64,000 nucleotides of DNA from Allofournierella massiliensis (GTDB lineage Bacteria > Bacillota > Clostridia > Oscillospirales > Ruminococcaceae): NCBI RefSeq assembly GCF_021531255.1, contig NZ_JAFBIO010000005.1, positions 1 to 64,000 on the forward strand. The letters are read 5' to 3'. The notes beneath the pieces are model-generated. The model was not told the origin of the DNA, made no database searches, and worked only from the letters and a program-made list of their open reading frames with translations. Made by a program: the position numbers and the translations under genes. Positions 24,425-32,672 of this stretch are shown here, piece by piece; position 1 is the first letter of the stretch, and each line of letters begins with the position of its first letter.

Positions 24425-24482
24425 AAAGATATGTTTTAAGATCCAGCGGCTTTCTTTGGAAAACGCTCTCCGCTCCCGCTTC

Positions 24483-24641
24483 TCAGGACTGGGGCGCGGC
24501 GGGGGGCTGTTCGCCGGCAGCCGTCCCGGCACAGGCGGCGGGACGGGGCAGGATGTACTCGGCGCCGCACTGGGGACAAGCGGAAGGCTCGGAATGACGC
24601 TCAAAGATAAAACCGCATTTTTGACATTGGAAAACCGTAAT
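24483..24641 (-). CDS. Small zinc-ribbon protein with an ATT start codon
   Basis: 52 residues. Two C-x-x-C knuckles (C-Q-K-C-G-F and C-P-Q-C-G-A-E-Y) spaced as in short zinc-ribbon/rubredoxin-like proteins occupy residues 6-26. A proline/alanine-rich tail follows. The frame opens directly after a TAG stop, and the only possible initiation codon before the first cysteine is ATT at 24641. It is placed six bases after a perfect AGGAGG, which argues that ATT really is used. ATT starts are rare (infC is the classic case) and usually mean low or initiation-factor-sensitive expression. The function is unknown; zinc or iron binding is inferred from the cysteines. Confidence 0.7.
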   Translation of the reverse strand: MTVFQCQKCGFIFERHSEPSACPQCGAEYILPRPAACAGTAAGEQPPAAPQS

Positions 24642-24794
24642 CTATGCCCTCCTTTTCCCTTACGGATGATGTTATTATCTTAGCACAAACGGGACGGGAA
24701 ATCTACATTTTTTTGCGGATAAAAGCATGAAAAAAACAAAAATATTTGCCGAAAAAACGATGAATAAGACGATTTTTGGCTTTTTTGGCGCGGA

Positions 24795-24823
24795 TTGACA
24801 AGCCCCCGCTGCCGTACTAAGAT
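24795..24823 (+). promoter_or_regulatory. Sigma-A promoter of the histidine phosphatase gene
   Basis: TTGACA (24795-24800), 17 bases, TAAGAT (24818-24823), 66 bases before the start codon. Confidence 0.65.
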
Positions 24824-24889
24824 AGGACGGGACAGGCCAAAGGGCGGGCCTGATTTCCCGGTGTTCCCTTCGCCCCAAGGAGAGAAAAA

Positions 24890-25522
24890 ATGGCTGTTTA
24901 TCTGGTTCGACACGGAGAAACCGATTGGAATATTGAAAAGCGTTTTCAGGGCCAGCGGGATATCCCGCTGAACGAGCGAGGGCTGGCCCAGGCCCGGGCC
25001 AGCGGGCAGGCGCTGAGCGGGCTGCGGTTCGGGGCGATCTTTGCCAGCCCCCTGCACCGGGCCTGCCGGACCGCCGAGATCATAGCCGGCTATACCGGCG
25101 GCGCGCCGGTGGTCACCGACCCGTTGCTCATCGAGCGGAGCTTCGGCGCCCTGGAAGGGATGACCTTGCCCCAAGGCCAGGCCTATCTGGCTGCCCACGG
25201 AGGTACCGGCGGGCAGGAAAGCAAGCTCTCGGCCGGCGGCCGGATGGCCCGTTTTCTGGAAAAGGCGGCCGTTCAATACCCGGATGAGGATATCCTGGTG
25301 GTGTCCCACGGCAGCATCATCTGCTGCACCCTCTCCTTGATCACCGGGGACAGGCTGGCCCTCAGCGGCTACGACATCCCCAACGGGGGCATCAACCGGC
25401 TGAGAAGGCAGGGAGATGGCTGGAAGGTGGAACTGTACGGCCTGGCCCCCCAGGACTTCCGGCCCGACCTGCCGGATATGCCCTTCCCGGCGGTACGCCA
25501 GCCGGAAGAAAACCTGGTGTAA
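24890..25522 (+). CDS. Histidine phosphatase family protein (phosphoglycerate-mutase-like)
   Basis: 210 residues. The phosphohistidine motif is L-V-R-H-G-E-T-D-W-N at residues 5-14; the second catalytic region contains S-P-L-H-R-A-C-R-T-A-E and the late V-V-S-H-G. The family includes cofactor-dependent phosphoglycerate mutases, fructose-2,6-bisphosphatases, alpha-ribazole phosphatases and broad phosphatases. Length and the lack of the mutase-specific insert favour a phosphatase, but the substrate cannot be told. GGAGAGAAAA precedes the ATG. No operon partner follows; a 538-base non-coding stretch comes next. Confidence 0.9.
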   Translation: MAVYLVRHGETDWNIEKRFQGQRDIPLNERGLAQARASGQALSGLRFGAIFASPLHRACRTAEIIAGYTGGAPVVTDPLLIERSFGALEGMTLPQGQAYLAAHGGTGGQESKLSAGGRMARFLEKAAVQYPDEDILVVSHGSIICCTLSLITGDRLALSGYDIPNGGINRLRRQGDGWKVELYGLAPQDFRPDLPDMPFPAVRQPEENLV

Positions 25523-25594
25523 AGGCCCGGAGCGCACAAAAGAAAAAGAAATGTGACCGGGGTGTAAGGAAAAAGAAAAATTCGGAAAATCTCA

Positions 25595-25622
25595 TTGACT
25601 TTTTTGAAAAAATCATTATCCT
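25595..25622 (+). promoter_or_regulatory. Promoter of the structured leader upstream of speD
   Basis: TTGACT (25595-25600), 16 bases, TATCCT (25617-25622). The nearest start codon is 440 bases downstream, so it drives a long untranslated RNA. Confidence 0.6.
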
Positions 25623-25628
25623 TTTATT

Positions 25629-26025
25629 TAAGGAAAGAAAACGGGAGTTAACAACGAGTCTTTCCCTGCAAATGTTTTGACCACTGCCTTTTGGGGCAGT
25701 CAAGGCCATACGGACAGCCGGGTCAAAAGCCGATCGGCAACTTGGTTTGCCTTATTGATTGAGTTAAAAGCTCAAATTTTATAAGTTGGTTCCTTTATAA
25801 CCAGTGTGCGCCCCACACAAAACTTGTGAAACGGTCAATAAGAGTAGTAAAAGTAAATCGTTTGCTATATAGACTCGAACCTGTCCATTCCCTTTTTCTT
25901 ATGCCGCGCGTCCCCGGTTTCCCGCCCTGATTCTGCCCGGCGGGGTCCTGATTCCTGACGTAGCAATACGAAAAACGCAAGCGCATGTGAGGCCAGCCGC
26001 CCCTCATGCGCTTTTTCTTTTGCTC
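25629..26025 (+). ncRNA. Candidate structured RNA or long regulatory leader upstream of the polyamine operon
   Basis: There is no coding frame between the promoter at 25595 and speD at 26061, but many exact complementary segments are present. AAGGAA (25630-25635) pairs with TTCCTT (25790-25795). TTTTGACC (25675-25682) pairs with GGTCAAAA (25721-25728), with ACTGCC/GGCAGT (25683-25688, 25695-25700) inside. GCCGATCGGC is at 25729-25738, and CAACTT (25738-25743) pairs with AAGTTG (25783-25788) around a TTGAG/CTCAA hairpin. Further small hairpins are GTGTG/CACAC (about 25804-25818) and CCCGCC/GGCGGG (about 25921-25944). A strong terminator closes it 41 bases before speD. It does not match the lysine, SAM, ykkC, 6S, tmRNA or RNase P signatures I can recall. 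It could be a riboswitch-type attenuator or a free-standing RNA. Confidence 0.5.
25979..26020 (+). terminator. Intrinsic terminator just upstream of speD
   Basis: Stem AAGCGCATG..GAGG with CCTCATGCGCTT (two-base bulge on the left arm), then TTTTTCTTT. It could be the expression platform of the speD leader or the end of a separate RNA. Confidence 0.85.
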
Positions 26026-26060
26026 TGGGGGCTTTACCAAACAGGATAGGGGATACTGCC

Positions 26061-26816
26061 ATGGAAAAACTGAAACTCTACGGCTTCAACAACCTGACCA
26101 AGGCGCTCAGCTTCAACATCTATGATGTATGCTACGCCAAGACCCCCCGGGAGCAGCGGGATTATATTGCCTATATTGATGAGCAGTACAATTCCGACCG
26201 TCTCACCGATATCCTCACCCACGTTACCGAGATGATCGGCGCCCGGGTGCTGAACATCTCCAAGCAGGATTACGACCCCCAGGGCGCCAGCGTCACCCTG
26301 CTGGTAGCCGAGGACAGCATGGTGCCGGTGGGGGATACGGTGGTGGCCCATCTGGATAAAAGCCATGTGACGGTGCACACCTACCCGGAATATCACCCGG
26401 ATACCTGCCTGGCCACCTTCCGGGTGGATATCGATGTGGCCACCTGCGGGGCCATCACCCCCCTTTCCACTCTGGATTACCTGATCGGCAGCTTTGACAG
26501 CGATATCATCACCATGGATTATCGGGTGCGGGGCTTTACCCGGGATGTGACCGGCCGCAAGCTGTTTACCGACCACCGCATCACCTCCATCCAGGATTAT
26601 ATCGACGACGCCACCCTGCGCCGGTACGACAGTGTGGATATCAATGTGTATGAGGCCAACCTCTTCCACACCAAAATGCTTATTAAGGAGATCGATCTGC
26701 AGAACTACCTGTTCAAGACCGACGTGTACGAGCTGCCCCCGGCCGAGCGGCTGGCCATCACCGACTCGCTGCGGCGGGAAATGATCGAGATCTTCAGCGG
26801 GAGGAATATCTATTGA
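26061..26816 (+). CDS. speD: S-adenosylmethionine decarboxylase proenzyme, E. coli-type
   Basis: 251 residues. The self-cleavage site that creates the pyruvoyl group is the Lys-Ser of [12 protein letters not shown] (Ser at about 100). The [15 protein letters not shown] segment of the alpha chain follows. It yields decarboxylated SAM, the aminopropyl donor for SpeE. First gene of a five- or six-gene polyamine operon: its stop overlaps the next start (TTGA). ATG at 26061 with GGATAGGGGAT upstream, a weak site. Expression is probably set by the terminator-ended leader at 25629-26025. Confidence 0.96.
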   Translation: MEKLKLYGFNNLTKALSFNIYDVCYAKTPREQRDYIAYIDEQYNSDRLTDILTHVTEMIGARVLNISKQDYDPQGASVTLLVAEDSMVPVGDTVVAHLDKSHVTVHTYPEYHPDTCLATFRVDIDVATCGAITPLSTLDYLIGSFDSDIITMDYRVRGFTRDVTGRKLFTDHRITSIQDYIDDATLRRYDSVDINVYEANLFHTKMLIKEIDLQNYLFKTDVYELPPAERLAITDSLRREMIEIFSGRNIY

Positions 26817-28279
26817 GCCTTTTGTTTGATCCGGGCAGCCGGCAGGCTGCAGCGCCCCTGTACGAGGCGCTGGAGGAATTCAAAGAGGCCCGCATCGTGC
26901 CCTTCGATGTGCCCGGCCACAAGCGGGGCCGGGGCAACCCGGAGCTCACCGCTTTCCTGGGCCAGAAGTGCATGGATGTGGACGTGAACAGCATGAAGTG
27001 CCTGGATAACCTGTGCCATCCGGTCTCGGTTATCAAGGAGGCCGAGGAGCTGGCGGCCGAGGCTTTTGGGGCGGCCCACGCCTACTTCATGGTGGGGGGC
27101 ACCACCAGCAGCGTCCAGGCCATGGTGCTCACCGCCTGCAAACCGGGGGATGAGATCATCCTGCCCCGCAACGTCCACCGCAGCGTCCTGAACGCGGTGA
27201 TGCTCTGCGGCGCGGTGCCGGTGTATGTGAACCCGGAGACCGACAAGGATCTGGGCATCTGCCTGGGCATGTGCCGGGAGGCAGTGGCGGCGGCCATTCA
27301 GGCTCACCCGGCGGCGGTGGCCGTTCTGGTGAACAACCCCACCTATTACGGCATCTGCAGCGACCTGCGCAGCATTGTCCAGCTGGCCCACCAAAAGGGG
27401 ATGCTGGTGCTGGCCGACGAGGCCCACGGCACCCACTTTTATTTTGATAAGAACCTGCCTCTCAGCGCCATGGCAGCGGGGGCGGACATGGCGGCCGTCA
27501 GCATGCACAAGAGCGGCGGCAGCCTGACCCAGAGCAGCCTTCTCCTCTCAGGCCCCGGGGTGAGCGAGGGCTATGTGCGCCAGATCATCAACCTGACCCA
27601 GACCACCAGCGGCAGCTATCTGCTCATGAGCAGCCTGGATCTGAGCCGGCGGAACCTGGCCCTGCACGGGGACGAGATCTTTGAAAAGGTGCGCAACCTG
27701 GCCCAGTACGGCCGGGATGAGATCAACAACATCGGCGGCTACTACGCCTACGGGCGGGAGCTGCGCAACGGGGACAGCGTCTACGATTTCGACGAGACCA
27801 AACTGCTGGTGAACACCCTCCCGGTGGGGCTGGCCGGCATCGAGGTCTATGACCTGCTGCGGGATGAATACGATATCCAGACCGAATTCGGCGATCTGGG
27901 CAATATCCTGGCCTATATCTCGGTGGGCGACCGGGTGCGGGATGTGGAACGGCTGGTGGGGGCACTGGCCGAGATCCGCCGCCGGTTCGGCCGGCCGGGC
28001 GCCAACCTGATGAAGAGCGAGTACATCGAGCCCATCGTGGTCTGCGGCCCCCAGAAGGCCTTCTACGGCGCCAAGGTGAGCCTGCCCCTCAAAGAGGCCC
28101 TGGGCAAGGTATGCACCGAGTATGTGATGTGCTATCCCCCCGGCATCCCCATCCTGGCGCCAGGCGAGCTGGTCACCCAGGAGATCATCGACTATATCCT
28201 GTACGCCAAGGCCAAGGGCTGCAGCATGACCGGCCCGGAGGATCTGGACATTGAACGGCTGAACGTGCTGAAGGAGTGA
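26813..28279 (+). CDS. Orn/Lys/Arg decarboxylase, short SpeA/YaaO-like (AAT fold)
   Basis: 488 residues, as in the Bacillus-type decarboxylases, lacking the long wing domain of enterobacterial enzymes. PLP site: [10 protein letters not shown] at about 229-238. Upstream are [10 protein letters not shown] (residues 25-34) and A-D-E-A-H-G-T-H-F. It makes agmatine, putrescine or cadaverine; substrate choice among arginine, ornithine and lysine is not readable. No agmatinase or N-carbamoylputrescine gene is in this cluster, so a direct diamine product would fit best. The TTG start overlaps the speD stop and is supported by GGGAGGA seven to eight bases upstream. Confidence 0.92.
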   Translation: MSLLFDPGSRQAAAPLYEALEEFKEARIVPFDVPGHKRGRGNPELTAFLGQKCMDVDVNSMKCLDNLCHPVSVIKEAEELAAEAFGAAHAYFMVGGTTSSVQAMVLTACKPGDEIILPRNVHRSVLNAVMLCGAVPVYVNPETDKDLGICLGMCREAVAAAIQAHPAAVAVLVNNPTYYGICSDLRSIVQLAHQKGMLVLADEAHGTHFYFDKNLPLSAMAAGADMAAVSMHKSGGSLTQSSLLLSGPGVSEGYVRQIINLTQTTSGSYLLMSSLDLSRRNLALHGDEIFEKVRNLAQYGRDEINNIGGYYAYGRELRNGDSVYDFDETKLLVNTLPVGLAGIEVYDLLRDEYDIQTEFGDLGNILAYISVGDRVRDVERLVGALAEIRRRFGRPGANLMKSEYIEPIVVCGPQKAFYGAKVSLPLKEALGKVCTEYVMCYPPGIPILAPGELVTQEIIDYILYAKAKGCSMTGPEDLDIERLNVLKE

Positions 28280-28290
28280 AGAAAGAGAAT

Positions 28291-29145
28291 ATGGAACTCT
28301 GGTTTACCGAGCATCACAGCAAGGGTGTGGATTTTTCCATCCGGGTGGACAAGCAGCTGCACACCGAGCAGAGCGAATTCCAGCGGATCGACGTGTTCGA
28401 GAGCAAGGAATTCGGCCGCTTTCTCACCCTGGACGGACTGATGATGCTCACCGAAAAGGATGAATTCATCTACCATGAGATGATCGTTCACCCGGCCATG
28501 GCGGTGCACCCCCATGTAAGGCGGGTGCTGCTCATCGGCGCAGGGGACGGGGGCGCGGTGCGGGAGCTCTGCCGCTACCCGGAGATCGAGCAGATCGACA
28601 TGGTGGAGATCGACGAGCGGGTGGTGGAGGTGAGTCGCCGTTTCCTGCCCAAGACCGCCTGCTGCCTGGTCGATGAGCGGCTGCACATCTTTTATGAGGA
28701 CGGCCTCAAGTTTGTGCGGGGCAAGGAGGACGCCTATGACCTGATCGTGGTGGATTCCACCGACCCCTTTGGCCCCGGCGAAGGGCTGTTCACCAAGGAA
28801 TTTTACGGCAACTGCTACAAGGCCCTGCATGAGGACGGCATCCTCATCAACCAGCACGAGAGCCCCTTCTATGAGGAGGATCGGCGGGCTATGCAGCGGG
28901 CTCACAAAAGGATCGTGGCCTGCTTCCCCATCGCCAAGGTGTACCAGGCCCACATTCCCACCTATCCCTCCGGGCACTGGCTGTTCGGCTTTGCCAGCAA
29001 GAAGTACCACCCGGTGCGGGATCTGAACGAAGAAGGCTGGAACCGGCGGGGCATTGAGACCCGCTATTACAATACGGACCTGCACAGGGGGGCCTTTTCC
29101 ATGCCCAACTATGTGCTCCAGGCCCTGAAAGCCCAGGAAGACTGA
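28291..29145 (+). CDS. speE: Polyamine aminopropyltransferase (spermidine synthase-like)
   Basis: 284 residues from the ATG at 28291. The start is chosen because M-E-L-W-F-T-E aligns with the usual family N-terminus and an AAGAAAGAG site precedes it; a GTG overlapping the previous stop at 28276 would add five residues. Signatures: G-A-G-D-G-G-A-V-R-E-L (decarboxy-SAM loop) and I-V-V-D-S-T-D-P-F-G-P-G-E (catalytic Asp region), then Y-P-S-G-H-W-L-F-G-F. It transfers an aminopropyl group to putrescine, cadaverine or agmatine. The C-Y-K-A-L-H-E-D-G-I-L-I-N-Q-H-E-S-P-F segment sits in the expected place. Confidence 0.94.
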   Translation: MELWFTEHHSKGVDFSIRVDKQLHTEQSEFQRIDVFESKEFGRFLTLDGLMMLTEKDEFIYHEMIVHPAMAVHPHVRRVLLIGAGDGGAVRELCRYPEIEQIDMVEIDERVVEVSRRFLPKTACCLVDERLHIFYEDGLKFVRGKEDAYDLIVVDSTDPFGPGEGLFTKEFYGNCYKALHEDGILINQHESPFYEEDRRAMQRAHKRIVACFPIAKVYQAHIPTYPSGHWLFGFASKKYHPVRDLNEEGWNRRGIETRYYNTDLHRGAFSMPNYVLQALKAQED

Positions 29146-29203
29146 CCGGCCAGACCGGCGAAAAAACGGCCCTGCGGGGCCCTGACAGAAAGGAAGAAAG
29201 AAG

Positions 29204-30463
29204 ATGGCAAGAGTACTCATCATCGGCTGCGGCGGCGTGGCCAGTGTCGCCATTCACAAGTGCTGCCAGTGCAGCCAGGTTTTTGAGGAGATCTGCATCG
29301 CCAGCCGCACCAAATCCAAGTGCGACGCCCTGGCCCAGCAGCTGAAGGACAAGACCGCCACCAAGATCACCACCGCCCAGGTGGATGCGGATGATCAGGC
29401 CCAGGTGGAGGCCCTCATCCGGGAATACAAGCCCGATCTGGTGATGAATATCGCCCTGCCCTACCAGGATCTGACCATCATGGAGGCCTGCCTGGCCTGC
29501 AAGGTCAACTATATGGATACCGCCAACTATGAGCCCGAGAATACCGACGACCCCGCCTGGCGGGCCGCCTATGAAAAGCGCTGCAAGGAGCAGGGCTTCT
29601 CGGCCTACTTCGATTACAGCTACCAGTGGGCCTACGGGGAAAAATTCCGTCAGGCCGGCATCACCGCCCTGCTGGGTTCCGGCTTTGACCCGGGCGTTAC
29701 CCAGGCCTACTGCGCCTATGCCCTCAAGCACCAGTTCGATGAGATCGACGAGATCGATATCCTGGACTGCAACGGCGGCGACCACGGCTATCCCTTTGCC
29801 ACCAACTTTAACCCCGAGATCAACCTGCGGGAGGTATCGGCTCCCGGTTCCTACTGGGAGAACGGCCATTGGGTGGAAGTGCCCCCCATGTCCATCAAGC
29901 GGGAATACGATTTCAAGGGTGTGGGCAAAAAGGATATGTACCTGCTGCACCATGAGGAGATCGAGAGCCTGGCCAAGAACATCCCCGGCGTCAAGCGGAT
30001 CCGTTTCTTCATGACCTTCGGCCAGAGCTACCTGACCCACATGAAGTGTCTGGAAAATGTGGGGATGCTTTCCACCACCCCCATCCGGTTTGAGGGCAAG
30101 GAGATCGTGCCCATCCAGTTCCTGAAAGCCCTCCTGCCCGACCCGGCCAGCCTGGGCCCCCGCACCAAGGGCAAGACCAACATCGGCTGCATCTTCCGGG
30201 GCAAAAAGGACGGCAAGGAGAAAACCTACTACCTGTACAACATCTGCGACCACCAGGAGTGCTATAAAGAGGTGGGCAGCCAGGCCATCAGCTACACCAC
30301 CGGCGTGCCCGCCATGTGCGGCGCCCTCATGCTGCTCACCGGCAAGTGGACGGAGCCCGGCGTCTACACCGTGGAGGAGTTCGATCCCGATCCCTATATG
30401 GATGCCCTGAACCAGTGGGGCCTGCCCTGGCAGGAGGATTTTGCCCCTGCCCTGGTGGAGTGA
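29204..30463 (+). CDS. Carboxynorspermidine/carboxyspermidine dehydrogenase (saccharopine dehydrogenase family)
   Basis: 419 residues. An N-terminal Rossmann domain begins R-V-L-I-I-G-C-G-G-V-A; the conserved N-I-A-L-P-Y-Q-D and the D-T-A-N-Y-E-P segments follow, then the G-F-D-P-G-V-T-Q-A-Y of the CASDH group. It condenses a diamine with aspartate semialdehyde, reducing the imine with NADPH to give carboxy(nor)spermidine. The product is decarboxylated by the next gene, three bases away. GAAAGGAAGAAAGAAG precedes the ATG. The 58-base gap after speE is the largest in the operon and contains a weak GGCC-rich hairpin but no T-run. Confidence 0.94.
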   Translation: MARVLIIGCGGVASVAIHKCCQCSQVFEEICIASRTKSKCDALAQQLKDKTATKITTAQVDADDQAQVEALIREYKPDLVMNIALPYQDLTIMEACLACKVNYMDTANYEPENTDDPAWRAAYEKRCKEQGFSAYFDYSYQWAYGEKFRQAGITALLGSGFDPGVTQAYCAYALKHQFDEIDEIDILDCNGGDHGYPFATNFNPEINLREVSAPGSYWENGHWVEVPPMSIKREYDFKGVGKKDMYLLHHEEIESLAKNIPGVKRIRFFMTFGQSYLTHMKCLENVGMLSTTPIRFEGKEIVPIQFLKALLPDPASLGPRTKGKTNIGCIFRGKKDGKEKTYYLYNICDHQECYKEVGSQAISYTTGVPAMCGALMLLTGKWTEPGVYTVEEFDPDPYMDALNQWGLPWQEDFAPALVE

Positions 30464-30466
30464 GCC

Positions 30467-31621
30467 ATGGAGAAGCGTGACCTGCCCACCCCTTGCTATC
30501 TCATCGACGAGGCGGCCCTGCGCCGCAACGGGGAGATCCTGAAAGGGCTGCAGCAGCGCACCGGCTGCCGGGTGCTGCTGGCCCAGAAGTGCTTTTCCTG
30601 CTTCGGGTTTTACCCTCTTCTGTCGGAATATCTGGCCGGCACCGAGGCCAGCGGCCTGTACGAGGCCCGGCTGGGCGCCGAGGAGATGCCCGGCAAGGAG
30701 GTGCACGTCTTTGAGGCGGCCTACCGGCCGGACGAGTTTGAGGAGATCACCCGGTACGCCGGCCATATCCTCTTCAACAGCATCGGCCAGCTGGCCCGCT
30801 TTGGCCCTGCGGCCAAGGCGGCGGGCTGCCAGGTGGGGCTGCGGCTCAACCCGGAATGCTCCACCCAGGAGGGCCATGCCATCTATGATCCCTGCGCCCC
30901 CGGCAGCCGGCTGGGGGTGCGCCGGGCCGAGTGGGATGCGGCCATGACCCCGGAACTCCTGGGGCTGCTGGACGGGCTCCACTTCCATACCCTCTGCGAG
31001 CAGGACAGCGATGCTTTGGAGATGACCCTCCAGGCGGCAGAGGAAAAGTTCGGGGAATTCTTCGGGCAGATGAAGTGGCTGAACCTGGGCGGCGGCCATC
31101 ACATCACCCGGCCCGGGTATGATCTGCCCCGGCTGGAGCGCTGCATCCGCCATCTCACCGACCGGTACGGCCTGCTGGTGTATCTGGAACCGGGGGAGGC
31201 GGTGGCCCTCAACGGGGGCAGCCTGCTCACCCGGGTGCTGGATGTGCTGCCCCGGCTGACCGGGAAAGAACCGGTGCGGCTGATCCTGGATGCCAGTGCC
31301 GCCTGCCATATGCCGGACGTGCTGGAAATGCCCTACCGCCCGCCCCTGGCCGGCAGCGGCCAGCCGGGCGAAAAGGCAGTGACCTGCCGGCTGGGCGGGC
31401 CCACCTGCCTGGCAGGGGACGTGATCGGGGAATACAGCTTTGATTCCTGCCCCCAGATCGGGGACCTTCTGGAATTTGAGGATATGGCCATTTATACCAT
31501 GGTCAAGACCAATACCTTCAACGGCATGCCCCTGCCCGCCATTGCGGTGCGGAAAGAAAACGGGGACTGCCAGGTGGTCAGGACCTTCGGCTATGAGGAT
31601 TTCAAGAGCCGGCTGGGTTAA
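30467..31621 (+). CDS. nspC: Carboxynorspermidine/carboxyspermidine decarboxylase
   Basis: 384 residues, alanine-racemase-fold PLP enzyme. The N-terminal P-T-P-C-Y-L-I-D-E and the L-A-Q-K-C-F-S lysine segment bind PLP; H-F-H-T-L-C-E and L-N-L-G-G-G-H-H-I-T follow, with E-P-G-E-A-V near residue 241 and a late C-L-A-G-D-V-I-G-E. It decarboxylates carboxyspermidine (or carboxynorspermidine) to the triamine, completing the SAM-independent route begun by the upstream dehydrogenase. The start ATG lies three bases after the dehydrogenase stop. Gene symbol follows the Vibrio enzyme; the natural triamine may be spermidine rather than norspermidine. Confidence 0.94.
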   Translation: MEKRDLPTPCYLIDEAALRRNGEILKGLQQRTGCRVLLAQKCFSCFGFYPLLSEYLAGTEASGLYEARLGAEEMPGKEVHVFEAAYRPDEFEEITRYAGHILFNSIGQLARFGPAAKAAGCQVGLRLNPECSTQEGHAIYDPCAPGSRLGVRRAEWDAAMTPELLGLLDGLHFHTLCEQDSDALEMTLQAAEEKFGEFFGQMKWLNLGGGHHITRPGYDLPRLERCIRHLTDRYGLLVYLEPGEAVALNGGSLLTRVLDVLPRLTGKEPVRLILDASAACHMPDVLEMPYRPPLAGSGQPGEKAVTCRLGGPTCLAGDVIGEYSFDSCPQIGDLLEFEDMAIYTMVKTNTFNGMPLPAIAVRKENGDCQVVRTFGYEDFKSRLG

Positions 31622-31641
31622 GGCCGGGGAAAAGAGCAGGT

Positions 31642-32256
31642 ATGAAGATTCTGGGCATCTCAGGCAGTCCCCGGCAGGGCGGCAATACCGAAACCCTGGT
31701 CAGGGCCGTGCTGGAAGGTGCGGCGGCCCGGGGCTGTGATACGGAACTGGTGAGCCTGGGCGGGCTGCAGATCGGGGAATGCCTGGGCTGCAACCAATGT
31801 GCCGACACCTTCCGGTGCGTATTGCGGGACGATATGCAGCGCCTCTATCAAAAACTGGAGGAAGCCGACGGCCTGGTGCTGGGCTCGCCCACCTATTTTT
31901 ATCAGGTCACCGGGCTGACCAAGCTTTTTCTGGACAGGCTCTATGCCTACGAAGCCTTTGACGAGAAGGACCGGTCAGTCTGGCTTTCCCCCAATGAGGT
32001 GTTCGGGCTGAAATACGCCGTTACGGTGGCCGTCTGCGAGCAGCGGGATGAGGCGGATATGGGGTACACCTCCATTGCCATGGACCGCACCCTTCAGGCA
32101 GTGGGCTACCGGGTGGTGGACAGTGTCAAGGCCCTGCGGTTTTTTGCCCGGGGCGAAGCCCGGAAGGACGAGGAGCAGCTGGAAAAGGCCCGGCGAGCGG
32201 GCAATCGCCTGGCCGACACCCTGCTATTGGCGCAGAAGGTCCGGCAGAGCCGGTGA
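31642..32256 (+). CDS. Flavodoxin-fold NAD(P)H oxidoreductase, possibly an iron-sulfur flavoprotein
   Basis: 204 residues. I-S-G-S-P-R-Q-G-G-N-T-E-T opens the FMN site. The segment C-L-G-C-N-Q-C-A-D-T-F-R-C has the compact C-x2-C-x2-C-x5-C spacing of archaeal and clostridial iron-sulfur flavoproteins, so a 4Fe-4S cluster is plausible. G-S-P-T-Y-F-Y-Q-V-T follows as the second FMN loop. Located 20 bases after nspC with its own weak site, it is likely the tail of the polyamine operon, though a link to polyamines is not apparent. Terminator at 32296. Confidence 0.87.
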   Translation: MKILGISGSPRQGGNTETLVRAVLEGAAARGCDTELVSLGGLQIGECLGCNQCADTFRCVLRDDMQRLYQKLEEADGLVLGSPTYFYQVTGLTKLFLDRLYAYEAFDEKDRSVWLSPNEVFGLKYAVTVAVCEQRDEADMGYTSIAMDRTLQAVGYRVVDSVKALRFFARGEARKDEEQLEKARRAGNRLADTLLLAQKVRQSR

Positions 32257-32295
32257 GATTTCTCCGGGAAGAGAAAACCGAATAGAGAAACCAAA

Positions 32296-32330
32296 AAATC
32301 GGCGCAGTCTGCACTGCGCCGATTTCCTTT
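32296..32330. terminator. Bidirectional terminator after the polyamine operon
   Basis: Perfect 12-bp inverted repeat AAATCGGCGCAG / CTGCGCCGATTT with a six-base loop, A-run before and a T-rich tail after. It serves both the plus operon and the minus-strand membrane gene at 32358. Confidence 0.85.
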
Positions 32331-32357
32331 ATACCCGGGGTGGGGCCGGGCTGTTTT

Positions 32358-32672
32358 TTACAATTGCCGGTCAAAATAGAGGGTTGCCGCCAGCTCGATC
32401 ATATTCCGCAGCCCGATGTACAGCAAAGCAAAAATCTTCACCCGCTGCAGGGTAAAGGTGGTCTGGCTGTCCAGAAACAAGGGCGCAAAGAGAATCAGAA
32501 GCAGCAGAATCGTATGGGAGAGATTGGCGGTGTCGCTGGACTTCAATTGGATCCACTGCCAGCGCTCATCGTTCCGGTACTGCGCTTGCTTTTTGCTTTT
32601 TAAGAAAAACAGGCCCAGCGTTGCGGCCAATGCCACAATGAGAAGAAACAAGAGAATAGACTGTTCAATCAT
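32358..32672 (-). CDS. Small membrane protein paired with an XRE-type regulator
   Basis: 104 residues from the ATG at 32672 (GGAGG nine bases upstream), overlapping the regulator stop by eight bases. One N-terminal hydrophobic segment (about 5-22), a basic loop (K-S-K-K-Q-A-Q-Y-R-N-D), then two more hydrophobic segments (about 50-65 and 76-95). It resembles the small membrane proteins that commonly sit behind HTH regulators in Firmicutes, of no known function. Translation is coupled to the regulator gene. Confidence 0.72.
   Translation of the reverse strand: MIEQSILLFLLIVALAATLGLFFLKSKKQAQYRNDERWQWIQLKSSDTANLSHTILLLLILFAPLFLDSQTTFTLQRVKIFALLYIGLRNMIELAATLYFDRQL

Noticed and set aside
25629-25800. 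6S RNA in the speD leader region
   Set aside because: The complementary segments give a branched fold rather than the single long rod with a central bubble, and no conserved 6S sequence is recognisable.
25865-25890. tRNA-like T-arm (GGTTCGAGTC) on the minus strand
   Set aside because: The bases on either side do not form a five-pair T-stem, and no acceptor or D-arm could be placed in the 70 bases upstream on that strand.
25903-25930. Nine-codon M-P-R-V-P-G-F-P-P uORF before speD, reminiscent of polyproline stalling leaders
   Set aside because: No ribosome site precedes its ATG and it lies within sequence that fits better as paired RNA.
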